A stretch of DNA of 64,000 nt from Chloroflexota bacterium (GTDB lineage Bacteria; Chloroflexota; Ktedonobacteria; Ktedonobacterales; JADMIN01), in the NCBI GenBank assembly GCA_021323855.1, contig JAJPKE010000045.1, positions 586,663 through 650,662 of the forward strand, in the 5' to 3' direction. This document shows positions 42,526 to 50,145 of this stretch, one piece after another; position 1 is the stretch's first letter, and the number at the start of each line of letters is the position of its first letter. Both the position numbers and the translations under genes were made by a program. The notes below the pieces were generated by a model, which did not search any database, was not told the origin of the DNA, and saw only the letters and a program-made list of their open reading frames with translations.

Positions 42526-43803
42526 ATGGCTACCGATATTTCTCAGATTGCCAAACCAGCCGTCGTTGCGGAGTGCGGCGAGAGTACGGAACAGCGGGTG
42601 CTGCCAGCGCTGGTGGAGTGGCGCGCGCGCGAAACCGGCGCTGCGGCGACCTATCCACGGGCGCGGCATGCTGGCGCAGAGCGCGCGGATAGCATCCCAC
42701 GTGAATACGCGCTGATGGAGAGTGACGAGCTGGACCGCCGCATCAGCGCCGCCCGCGCGGCACTTGGCGACCGGCTGGTGATCCTGGGGCATCACTATCA
42801 ACGCGACGAGATCATCAAGTACGCCGACGCGCGTGGCGACTCGTTCAAGCTGGCGCAGTTCGCGGCGGCGCGACCAGAGGCCGATTACATTGTCTTCTGC
42901 GGCGTGCATTTCATGGCGGAGAGCGCCGATATCCTCAGCGGGCCGCACCAGCAGGTGATTCTGCCCAATCCCGCCGCCGGTTGTTCGATGGCTGATATGG
43001 CGAATATCGCTGAGGTGGAGGAGTGTTGGGCGGCGCTCGATGAACTCTTCCAGGATGAGACGACCGGCGCAGAGGGCGAATTGCAGCCGGTGATTCCAGT
43101 GACCTATATGAACTCCGCCGCCGACCTCAAAGCGTTCTGTGGGCGCAACGGCGGCATCGTCTGCACCTCCTCGAACGCCGAGCAGGTGTTACGCTGGGCA
43201 TTTGCTCGTGGCCGGCGTGTCCTCTTCTTCCCGGACGAGCATCTTGGCCGCAATACCGCCGTCAAGATGGGCATTCCGGATGAGCAGATCGTCGTCTGGA
43301 ATCAGCGCAAGGACTTCGGCGGTATCAGCGACGACAGCACATTGGTGCAGGCGCGAGTGATTCTCTGGAAGGGCTGGTGTTCCACACATCAGCGTTTCTC
43401 AGCGGAGCAGATTGCCGAGGCACGCCAGCAATATCCAGGCGTGCGTGTGGTGGTGCATCCAGAGTGCAACCGCGAGACCGTTGCGGCGGCTGACCTGAAC
43501 GGCTCGACCGAATATATCATCAAGGTCATCGAGGAGTCGCCTGCTGGTACTGTCTGGGCGGTGGGCACCGAGATTAACCTGGTGAAGCGGCTGGCACAGG
43601 AGCATCCTGATAAGACGATCTTCTGCCTCGATCCCATCGTCTGCCCCTGCTCAACCATGTATCGCATCCATCCGGCGTATCTGGCCTGGGTGCTGGAATC
43701 GCTGGTGGAGGGCCGGGTGGTCAACCAGGTGCAGGTAGATGCTGAGACGGCGCGTTGGGCGAAGGTTGCGCTGGAACGCATGCTGGCGAACAAGGCTGCT
43801 TAG
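42526..43803 (+). CDS. nadA: Quinolinate synthase
   Basis: 425 residues; condenses iminoaspartate with dihydroxyacetone phosphate on a [4Fe-4S] cluster. The conserved parts are HHYQRDEIIKYADARGDSF, the first cluster Cys in FCGVHFMAES, the segment LPNPAAGCSMADM, VHPECNRET with a second Cys, and CPCSTMYRIHP with the last Cys. The first 70 residues are longer than in the short NadA type. AAGGAG precedes the start. Third gene of nadBCA; a terminator follows after a palindromic repeat. Confidence 0.95.
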   Translation: MATDISQIAKPAVVAECGESTEQRVLPALVEWRARETGAAATYPRARHAGAERADSIPREYALMESDELDRRISAARAALGDRLVILGHHYQRDEIIKYADARGDSFKLAQFAAARPEADYIVFCGVHFMAESADILSGPHQQVILPNPAAGCSMADMANIAEVEECWAALDELFQDETTGAEGELQPVIPVTYMNSAADLKAFCGRNGGIVCTSSNAEQVLRWAFARGRRVLFFPDEHLGRNTAVKMGIPDEQIVVWNQRKDFGGISDDSTLVQARVILWKGWCSTHQRFSAEQIAEARQQYPGVRVVVHPECNRETVAAADLNGSTEYIIKVIEESPAGTVWAVGTEINLVKRLAQEHPDKTIFCLDPIVCPCSTMYRIHPAYLAWVLESLVEGRVVNQVQVDAETARWAKVALERMLANKAA

Positions 43804-43852
43804 AGGAGACCTCACCCCCTAACCCCCTCTCCCGCGAGGAGAGGGGGAACCA
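43804..43852. repeat. GC-rich palindromic repeat, family 1 copy B
   Basis: CCTCACCCCCTAACCCCC, then CTCTCCC against GGAGAGGGGG, next to the nadA stop. The same theme occurs at 2344-2396, 44446-44546 and 50846-50992. Confidence 0.7.
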
Positions 43853-43870
43853 GAAATGCCCCGCTGGTGA

Positions 43871-43914
43871 TGGTGCAGCGACAGGCAAATGGGCCTTCGC
43901 TGCACCAATTTTTG
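43871..43914 (+). terminator. Rho-independent terminator of nadBCA
   Basis: TGGTGCAGCGA pairs with TCGCTGCACCA (11 pairs, 15-base loop), followed by ATTTTTG. Confidence 0.9.
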
Positions 43915-44055
43915 TGGGTTTCTATAATTTCCCAAAACACAAAAACTTGTTGCCATACTGTTGTCACTCGCTCCTGGCATACTACTCTCGTACCCGGCGA
44001 AAGACGCCGGAACACCGACGATGAATACGTATAGTTTCAGGAGCGAACAACACCA

Positions 44056-44448
44056 ATGAATACGACAACACCCAATCTTGGCAGCCTAAACTTCGTCTTT
44101 TTGCATGTGCCGGACGTGGCAGCCGTGCGCAGCTTCTATGTCGAAACGCTGGAACTCGAACTCGTGGACGAGAACCCCACATTCTTGATGTTCAGGCATG
44201 CAGATGGCGCGACACTAGGCATCGGCGTGGATACCGAAAGCTTCTTCAAGGCAAAGCACACGGTAGATGAAACCTCGCCGGTTGAACTCTGGTGGCAGGT
44301 GGAGGATGCAGACGCTGTACACGCGACGCTGGTTGAGCGCGGTGTGCGCATCGTCACCGAACCCAAAGATGAGCCATTCGGACGGGCGTTGGCCTTCGCT
44401 GACCCCGCTGGCAACATCCTCTGCGCCTATCAGCCGCCAAAAGCGTAG
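44056..44448 (+). CDS. VOC family (glyoxalase/bleomycin resistance-like) protein
   Basis: 130 residues with the vicinal-oxygen-chelate fold, a pair of beta-alpha-beta-beta-beta units: FVFLHVPDVAAVRSFYVETLELELVDENPTFLMF, then WWQVEDADAVHATLVERGVRIVTEPKDEPFGRALAFADPAGNILCAYQ. The sequence FADPAGN at the end is common in bleomycin/fosfomycin-type members, but substrate cannot be assigned. AGGAG lies about 12 bases before the ATG. It is followed by family-1 palindromic repeats. Confidence 0.85.
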   Translation: MNTTTPNLGSLNFVFLHVPDVAAVRSFYVETLELELVDENPTFLMFRHADGATLGIGVDTESFFKAKHTVDETSPVELWWQVEDADAVHATLVERGVRIVTEPKDEPFGRALAFADPAGNILCAYQPPKA

Positions 44449-44546
44449 CCCCCACCCCCAGCCCCTCCCCCGTGCGCGGGAGAGGGAGGACAGAGAGACC
44501 TCACCCCCGGCCCCTCTCCCATAGGAGAGGGGAGGCAGAGGGGCGG
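44446..44546. repeat. GC-rich palindromic repeat, family 1 copy C (two units)
   Basis: Two units: CCCCCACCCCCAGCCCCTCC with GCGCGGGAGAGGG, then CCTCACCCCCGGCCCCTCTC with AGGAGAGGGGAGG. The first unit is almost identical, in reverse, to one inside the MFS gene at 50146-51576, pointing to a recent copy. Confidence 0.75.
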
Positions 44547-44589
44547 CGGATGAATCCATGTTTGTGTCTGATGAACGAGGGAGAATACG

Positions 44590-45534
44590 ATGCCGACCGC
44601 TACCGAACTGTTCACCACCAGCGGCACGTTGACGCCACGCGCGCCGTTTGATTTCGTCAAGACACTGGCCTTTTTCCGTATGTTCACGCCGATGTCCGAC
44701 GAGCAAACCATTGTCGGTGATGCGCTCACCAAAGCCATTTCAGTGGATGGCCGCGCGGTCGCTTTCACCGTGCGCAACAGTGGCAGCGCAGATGCGCCAC
44801 AACTCAGCTACACACTCGCCGCCGAACAGCCGCTTGACGAAGGGGAAATCGCTCTCGTGCGCGACCGCATTAGCTTCTTCCTCAGCCTGGACGACGACTT
44901 GCAGCCGTTCTATGCGATTGCTACTGAGGACACGGACTTCGCGCCAATCATACAGCGGCTCTACGGACTGCATCAGCCAAAGTTCCTCACACCGTTTGAG
45001 ATTGCCTGCTGGGCGGTGCTGGCGCAGCGCATGCCAATGCCCATCGCGCGCCGGATCAAGGCGCGTATCTTCGAACGCTACGGCACGAGTATCGCGCTAA
45101 ACGGTGTCACCTATCGCGCCTTTCCGGAGCCAGCGCAACTCGCGGCAGCCGATCCGCTGGAACTGGCGGGCATCGTGCGCAATGAACGCAAGTGTGACTA
45201 CCTCAACGCCGTCATCCAGTTTTTCGCTGGGGTGGATGAGCAATTTTTGCGCACCGGGCCAATTGCTGAGGTGGCGGCGCGCATCCGTGGCATTCGCGGC
45301 ATCGGTGAGTGGTCCACGCATTTCATCCTCGTGCGTGGTCTGGGGCGTATGGAGCAACTCTCGAATGAGGAGCCGGAGATGCTCAAAGCCGCCGCACGCA
45401 TCTATAACGGCGGCCAACCACTGACCACCGCGCAGTTCGAGCGGCTGCGCGACCGCTACGGCAACCAGCAGGGCTACTGGGCCTTCTATGCGCGCAACGC
45501 AATGCTCGGCTCCTCATCACCTACGGAAGAATAA
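44590..45534 (+). CDS. AlkA-like DNA-3-methyladenine glycosylase family protein
   Basis: 314 residues of the HhH-GPD glycosylase superfamily. The N-terminal half is the AlkA beta-fold (HFDF-like segment APFDFVKTLAFF, then GRAVAFTVRNSGSADAPQLSY). The C-terminal half is the helix-hairpin-helix (ELAGIVRNERKCDYLNAVIQF, then RGIRGIGEWSTHFILVRGLGRM). Where E. coli AlkA has the catalytic Asp (PDDYLI), this protein reads SNEEPEM, with Glu instead. That could keep some activity or mark a binding-only protein. AlkA removes alkylated bases from DNA. Leftward neighbours are unrelated. Confidence 0.82.
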   Translation: MPTATELFTTSGTLTPRAPFDFVKTLAFFRMFTPMSDEQTIVGDALTKAISVDGRAVAFTVRNSGSADAPQLSYTLAAEQPLDEGEIALVRDRISFFLSLDDDLQPFYAIATEDTDFAPIIQRLYGLHQPKFLTPFEIACWAVLAQRMPMPIARRIKARIFERYGTSIALNGVTYRAFPEPAQLAAADPLELAGIVRNERKCDYLNAVIQFFAGVDEQFLRTGPIAEVAARIRGIRGIGEWSTHFILVRGLGRMEQLSNEEPEMLKAAARIYNGGQPLTTAQFERLRDRYGNQQGYWAFYARNAMLGSSSPTEE

Positions 45535-45538
45535 TCCG

Positions 45539-46729
45539 TCAGGCCAGCGGCTCGACATCGGGGTAGACCAACCCTGCCCCGGTGTTGAGCAACACCACGC
45601 GCTCACCGGTACGCACCCAACCGGCGGCGCGCAACTGGCGGAGCGCAGGCAACAGCGCCGCACCCTCCGGGCAGACCCAGCAGCCCGCCCGCGCCAGCTC
45701 ACCAATCGCGCGCCGGATCGCGTCATCCTCAACCGCCAGCGCCGTGCCGTTCGTCTCGCGTAGCGCCCGCAGCATCAGGCCGCCCGCCAGTGGCCCCGGC
45801 ACCCGCAGCCCCGCCGCAATGGTCGCCGCGCCCTCCCAAAACGCCGTTTGTGTCGCGCCAGACTCCCAGGCGCGCACCACCGGCGCACAGCCCGACGCCT
45901 GCACCACTACCAGGCGCGGCGCGGGTCTATCCGCCGCAAGCCAGCCCAACGCGCGCAACTCCTCGAAGGCCTTCCAGAGGCCGAGCAATCCCACACCGCC
46001 GCCGGTGGGATAGAGAATGACATCAGGCGCTTGCCAATCGAGCTGTTCGGCAATCTCCAGGCCGAGCGTCTTTTTGCCTTCCAGCCGGTAGGGTTCCTTG
46101 AAAGTGCTGGCATCATACCAGCCGTGTTCGCGCACGCCAGCCGCAATCCACGCGCCAGCGTCGCTAATCAGCCCATTCACCAGGTGCAGCCGCGCGCCAT
46201 ACAGTTGCGCCTCGCGTTGCGTCAACGGCGGCGCATCTTTGGGCATCGCCACGATCACAGGGATGCCAGCGCGTGCGCCATACGCGGCCCAGGCAGCGCC
46301 CGCATTGCCCGCCGTCGGCAGCGCAATAGTTTTTGCGCCAAGTTCTTTCGCCCGCGAGACCCCCACCGCCGCGCCCCGCGCTTTGAACGCGCCGGTGGGG
46401 TTCAGTCCCTCGTCTTTGAGCCAGACGGTGATGCCTAGCTCTGTGCCCAGCCAATCCAGCGGCAAGAGCGGCGTCATGCCCTCGCCAAGCGATACCCTGT
46501 TTGCTGGGTCCGCCAGCGGCAACAATTCGGCGTAACGCCAGAGTCCGCTCTGCCAGGGACGCGCCGCCAGCCGTTCACGCGGGAAATCGCTCGCCAACCG
46601 CGCCAGATCGTAGCGCGCCAGCAGCACGCCGCCGCAGCCGCAGAGGTGTTGCTCCTGGTCCGCCGGGTGGATAGCGCGGCACTCCGCACATTCGAGATGC
46701 AACAGATAGGTGGCTGGTGACGTTGGCAT
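45539..46729 (-). CDS. Threonine synthase-like PLP enzyme
   Basis: 396 residues of the fold-II PLP family; threonine synthase is most likely, converting O-phosphohomoserine to threonine. A zinc-like Cys region at the start (ECAECRAIHPADQEQHLCGCGG) is common in one threonine synthase subfamily. SLGEGMTPLLPLDWLG is the family signature. The PLP lysine is in NPTGAFKARGAA, and the phosphate/ring pocket is TAGNAGAAWAAYGARAG. YPTGGGVGLLGLWKAF is the glycine loop. No homoserine genes adjoin, so cysteate or 2,3-diaminopropionate paralogues cannot be excluded. GGGAGG precedes the start. Confidence 0.82.
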   Translation of the reverse strand: MPTSPATYLLHLECAECRAIHPADQEQHLCGCGGVLLARYDLARLASDFPRERLAARPWQSGLWRYAELLPLADPANRVSLGEGMTPLLPLDWLGTELGITVWLKDEGLNPTGAFKARGAAVGVSRAKELGAKTIALPTAGNAGAAWAAYGARAGIPVIVAMPKDAPPLTQREAQLYGARLHLVNGLISDAGAWIAAGVREHGWYDASTFKEPYRLEGKKTLGLEIAEQLDWQAPDVILYPTGGGVGLLGLWKAFEELRALGWLAADRPAPRLVVVQASGCAPVVRAWESGATQTAFWEGAATIAAGLRVPGPLAGGLMLRALRETNGTALAVEDDAIRRAIGELARAGCWVCPEGAALLPALRQLRAAGWVRTGERVVLLNTGAGLVYPDVEPLA

Positions 46730-46747
46730 GGAATATCCTCCCGCTGA

Positions 46748-46776
46748 TAGACATTATTTAAGTGGTACAGTATAGC
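46748..46776 (+). promoter_or_regulatory. Promoter of nucleotidyltransferase gene
   Basis: TAGACA (46748-46753), 17-base spacer, TATAGC (46771-46776). The ATG at 46790 is 14 bases beyond the -10 box, so the mRNA would have almost no 5' untranslated part. Confidence 0.45.
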
Positions 46777-46789
46777 AAGAGATTCGCAC

Positions 46790-47272
46790 ATGGGCACTGA
46801 GCTAAGTTCTTCAACAACACTTATTCCTGAATGGACAGATGATGTCAGGCTACTTGCACTCCCCTGGCTCGATCAGCAAACTCTTTTGCTGCTTAGAGAA
46901 GTACTGACCGCTCTCGCCAGTTACCACTCCGAGGTATTGGCAGTCATCTTGTTCGGTTCTGTAGCACGGCACGATGAACGATCACTCGACGATTCAGAGC
47001 CGAGCGATGTTGACCTCTTGCTGCTAGTCAATCCAGAGAAAGGACAATCACGGCTCTCGCTGGAACGAACCGTGGCCATCTATCAGACGGTTGGCGGGCT
47101 TCAACATCAGCATCGTTCCACACCGCGTGAGGTTCAGGTAACGATTGCTGAGTGCGATCTGGCGGATTGCGGCCTCGCTTTCATCGAGAACGTAGCGCGT
47201 GATGGCATCCTCCTTTGGGCCAAGGAACCGCTGCCAGCACCACTACGAACAGTGCAGATAACAAGCCGGTAG
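46790..47272 (+). CDS. Minimal nucleotidyltransferase domain protein
   Basis: 160 residues of the polymerase-beta-like nucleotidyltransferase superfamily. The core motif VILFGSVARHDERSLDDSEPSDVDLLLLV contains the GS loop and the metal pair D-x-D. C-terminal helices (NPEKGQSRLSLERTVAIYQTVGG) and a strand follow. MNT proteins often pair with HEPN partners as toxin-antitoxin systems, but no HEPN gene adjoins. AMPylation or nucleotidyl transfer to a protein or small molecule is possible. No good ribosome site precedes the ATG. Confidence 0.78.
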   Translation: MGTELSSSTTLIPEWTDDVRLLALPWLDQQTLLLLREVLTALASYHSEVLAVILFGSVARHDERSLDDSEPSDVDLLLLVNPEKGQSRLSLERTVAIYQTVGGLQHQHRSTPREVQVTIAECDLADCGLAFIENVARDGILLWAKEPLPAPLRTVQITSR

Positions 47273-47318
47273 AGCAATCAGATTCCATGCACTTCGGCAT
47301 TGTCGTTTGCTCTACCGG
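47266..47318. terminator. Inverted repeat between convergent genes
   Basis: CCGGTAGAGCAA and TTGCTCTACCGG, 12 perfect pairs with a 29-base loop, followed on the + strand by ATTTTC. It overlaps the stop of the nucleotidyltransferase gene and probably ends both transcripts. Confidence 0.75.
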
Positions 47319-47341
47319 ATTTTCAGGATATGCTACCTATG

Positions 47342-49072
47342 CTATCCCATATGCGCGGCGCCTGCCTCCGGCGGAGCGCTGTGCTTCATATCGGATCGCT
47401 TCACCAGCACGAGGGCGGCGATGAGGCCAATGGCGCTCAGGACTGCCGCAGCGTAGAAGACATCAATGGTGGCGTTAATGAAAGCCGACTGTACGATGCT
47501 CTGCACCTGCGCAAAGAGCGGCAAATGGGCGAATTGCGCGAACTGTGGCGGCACCTGCTTCAATCCGGTGCTGCCAGCAAACGTGCCGGCGTTTTGCAAG
47601 CCGGTGATGATGCCATTCAGGATGCTATGCTGCGCGGCGGGAGGCGTATGCGGCACCGTCAACTTAGAGATGTTGTCATGCAGCGCGGTGTTGTATTGAT
47701 TGGTCAATAGCGCGCCCAGGAAGGCGATGCCAAACGCTGTGCCGAGTTGCCGGCAGACACCACTGATGCCGGATGCCATGCCCGCGCGGTCGCGGCTGAC
47801 GGTGCTGACGGCGACATTCGAGATCACCGGGCTGGCCATGCCGCTGCCAACGCCGGCCAGCAGGAACGCTGGCAGAAGCACCAGCCAGTCGTTCTGCGTG
47901 TCGTGCGGCGTGATGCGCGCCATTAGCAAAGTCGCCAGCAGCGTAACCGCCATGCCAACAACCATGATGGTCTTCGGCCCGATGCGGTCGGTCAAGGCTC
48001 CCGCCAGCGGCGCCACCACCAGAATCATCCCGCTCATCGGCATGAACCGTAGCCCGGCATCCAGCGCGGAGAAACCCAGGTAGTTTTGCAGGTAGAGTGT
48101 CAGAAAGAAGAACAGCGCGAAGAGGCCGGCGCTCAACGTAAAGGCGACGATGGCCGCGCCACTGAAGCTGGCGTTCTTGAAGAGGCGCGGGTCTACCATC
48201 GGATAGCGCAGCCGCAATTCACCGACGATAAAGACCACCATCGCCACTACTGAGACGGCAAAGAGCGTCAGGATATAGGGCGAGGTCCAACCCTTGTCGG
48301 CGTCATTGCCCTGAATAAGCGCCAGCACCAGGCAGAACAGGCTGATGGTCAGCGTCACCAGCCCAAAGACATCCACCGAGCGCGGCGCATGGGTATCATA
48401 GGATTCGGTGACGGCCCAGGCGCAGAGCGCAATGCCAACCACACCAATCGGCACATTCAGGAAGAAGATGGATTGCCAGCTCACCTTCGAGACCAGCAGA
48501 CCGCCGATGACCGGGCCAATGGCGGTGGCCAGCCCGGTGACGCCGCCATAAATGCCGATGGCAAGGCTGCGCTCGCGTCCGTGGAAGGTGGCGGCGATGA
48601 TCGCCAGCGCCAGCGGCAACATGATCGAGCCGCCGATGCCCTGGAAGGCGCGCGCCGCAATCAACACCTGGATATGCGAGAAGCTGCCGATGGAGATGCC
48701 ACCGGAGATGGCGCAGATCAGCGAGCCAAGCGAGAACATGCCGAGGCCGATCATGAAGAGCCGTTTGCGCCCGAAGATATCGCCCAGGCGGCCAGCCGTC
48801 ACCAGCAGTACGGCGAGCGTCAGCGCATAGGCGTTGATAACCCATTGCAGGTCCGAAAACGAGGCGTGCAAGTCATTGCCTATCGTTGGCAATGCTACGT
48901 TGACGATGGTGACATCCAAGAGCGCCATAAACAGGCCGAAGCTAGTCGCGGCCAGCGCCCACCAGCGCAGCGGATTGTTCGCGCCTGAAGCGCCGTTCGG
49001 CCCGCCAGACGCCTCCCCCGGCTGCATCGAACGTTGGTTACTCTGCGTATTTTCGGACGTAGTTTGTGCCAT
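47342..49072 (-). CDS. DHA2-family MFS multidrug efflux pump
   Basis: 576 residues with 14 membrane helices, the size and layout of EmrB/QacA (DHA2) drug exporters. The N-tail is Ser/Gln/Gly-rich. Helix 1 reads FGLFMALLDVTIVNVALPTIGNDL with the family Asp. Motif A is GRLGDIFGRKRLFMIGL. Motif C (antiporter motif) is in helix 5 (GIYGGVTGLATAIGPVIGG). Substrates are lipophilic or cationic drugs, exchanged for protons. It lies downstream of a TetR gene and has its own promoter flanked by two operator-like palindromes at 49116-49181. The short C-tail after helix 14 is Lys/Ser/His-rich. Confidence 0.92.
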   Translation of the reverse strand: MAQTTSENTQSNQRSMQPGEASGGPNGASGANNPLRWWALAATSFGLFMALLDVTIVNVALPTIGNDLHASFSDLQWVINAYALTLAVLLVTAGRLGDIFGRKRLFMIGLGMFSLGSLICAISGGISIGSFSHIQVLIAARAFQGIGGSIMLPLALAIIAATFHGRERSLAIGIYGGVTGLATAIGPVIGGLLVSKVSWQSIFFLNVPIGVVGIALCAWAVTESYDTHAPRSVDVFGLVTLTISLFCLVLALIQGNDADKGWTSPYILTLFAVSVVAMVVFIVGELRLRYPMVDPRLFKNASFSGAAIVAFTLSAGLFALFFFLTLYLQNYLGFSALDAGLRFMPMSGMILVVAPLAGALTDRIGPKTIMVVGMAVTLLATLLMARITPHDTQNDWLVLLPAFLLAGVGSGMASPVISNVAVSTVSRDRAGMASGISGVCRQLGTAFGIAFLGALLTNQYNTALHDNISKLTVPHTPPAAQHSILNGIITGLQNAGTFAGSTGLKQVPPQFAQFAHLPLFAQVQSIVQSAFINATIDVFYAAAVLSAIGLIAALVLVKRSDMKHSAPPEAGAAHMG

Positions 49073-49115
49073 GTGTAGTATCTATCCCCCTGGATGGTGC
49101 GTCAGGTGTTACCTT

Positions 49116-49181
49116 ATCAATCAACTGATTGATGTAGGAAGTATACCAGCGCATCCATCACGTTGTCAATCATCTGATTGA
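49116..49181 (-). promoter_or_regulatory. Efflux pump promoter flanked by two TetR-type operators
   Basis: On the - strand TTGACA (complement of 49164-49169), 18-base spacer, TATACT (complement of 49140-49145). Two perfect palindromes flank it: ATCAATCA-AC-TGATTGAT (49116-49133), just past the -10, and TCAATCA-TC-TGATTGA (49166-49181), over the -35. Their centres are 49 bp apart. Confidence 0.85.
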
Positions 49182-49339
49182 ATAGCAGAAAAAAGCACGC
49201 GATGATGCCTTGTCCATTGGCGTGCTATATACTCTAGCGCCATCCAGCATGACAAAACCATAGCGTATCATGTGAAACGGCAGGAGATTTCCTAATCAGC
49301 GAAGCGCATTGCGAGATGCCAATATCATGTGAGAGAACC

Positions 49340-50053
49340 CTACTCATTGCTCTGCGAGTGATCGTGCGTCTGCTCGTGCTTATGCTCATGTGGATGAGGA
49401 TGGGCGTGAGTGTGAGTGTGGGCATGTGAATCATCGGTCAGCAAGCGCTCGATTTGCTCAGCCACACGCTCAGCGGGATACTCCTGCGGGTTCAGTGCCG
49501 CTTGCAGGATGTAGCCCACGACAGAACCAACGAGCATCCAGGCAGTGGCGCTAATGTCGAGGTCTTGTCTGAACTGGCCACTACGCACACCAGCCGCAAT
49601 GTAGCTTTCAATATGCTCCTCCCAATGCGCACCCAACTCGAAAACGCTTTTGATCGCTGGATCACGCAGCGAGCGCATCAGCAACTCAAACAACACAATA
49701 TACATCTGTGGCGCCTCATGCACCTGATATCTGGCGTCGGCAAACTCTCGCTGCAGCAGTTCCAGCGGATTGAGCGTTTCCGTCTCCATTCCCGGCGCAT
49801 GGACCGTGCGGAACTCTCTGGTAAGATAATCTCCCACACTGCGAATGAGGTCTTCTTTGCTGTGGAAATAATAGTGAAGTGTGGCGATATTGACGCCCGC
49901 CCGCTCCGCCACATCGCGCGTGCGCAGTCCCTCGAAGCCTTTCTCTGCGATCAGCTCGTAGGCGGCGCGCACAAGTGCCTGCTGTTGCGATTCGCCGCGT
50001 GGCGTGTGCGCTGGCTTCTCGCCGCTTTCAATCTTGTCAGGGATATCTGACAT
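49340..50053 (-). CDS. TetR family regulator with His-rich tail
   Basis: 237 residues. The helix-turn-helix is RTRDVAERAGVNIATLHYYFHSKEDLI, a good TetR signature, and the ligand domain follows (about 85-200). The last 28 residues contain 11 histidines alternating with Ala, Thr, Pro, Glu and Lys (HAHTHTHAHPHPHEHKHEQTHDH), a likely metal-binding tail not typical of TetR repressors. It is upstream of, and in the same direction as, the DHA2 pump gene, whose promoter carries the matching operator motif. The start at 50053 follows AGGAAGGA. It probably represses both itself and the pump. Confidence 0.9.
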   Translation of the reverse strand: MSDIPDKIESGEKPAHTPRGESQQQALVRAAYELIAEKGFEGLRTRDVAERAGVNIATLHYYFHSKEDLIRSVGDYLTREFRTVHAPGMETETLNPLELLQREFADARYQVHEAPQMYIVLFELLMRSLRDPAIKSVFELGAHWEEHIESYIAAGVRSGQFRQDLDISATAWMLVGSVVGYILQAALNPQEYPAERVAEQIERLLTDDSHAHTHTHAHPHPHEHKHEQTHDHSQSNE

Positions 50054-50095
50054 AGCGTTCCTTCCTGTGAACATGCCAACTGATTGCGTTCTCCA

Positions 50096-50121
50096 TCAAT
50101 CAATTGGTCAAGATGAGTATA
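50096..50121 (-). promoter_or_regulatory. tetR promoter -10 box and degenerate operator
   Basis: TATACT (complement of 50116-50121) followed by TCAATCA-AT-TGGTCAA (50096-50111), a copy of the operator with one damaged arm. It supports autoregulation of the TetR gene. Confidence 0.6.
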
Positions 50122-50145
50122 CCATAGGTGGCGTCATCTCTTCCG

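Noticed and set aside
47266..47318. Attachment site or mobile-element end
   Set aside because: The 12-bp perfect inverted repeat is between two convergent genes and followed by a T-rich end, so a terminator is the simpler reading.
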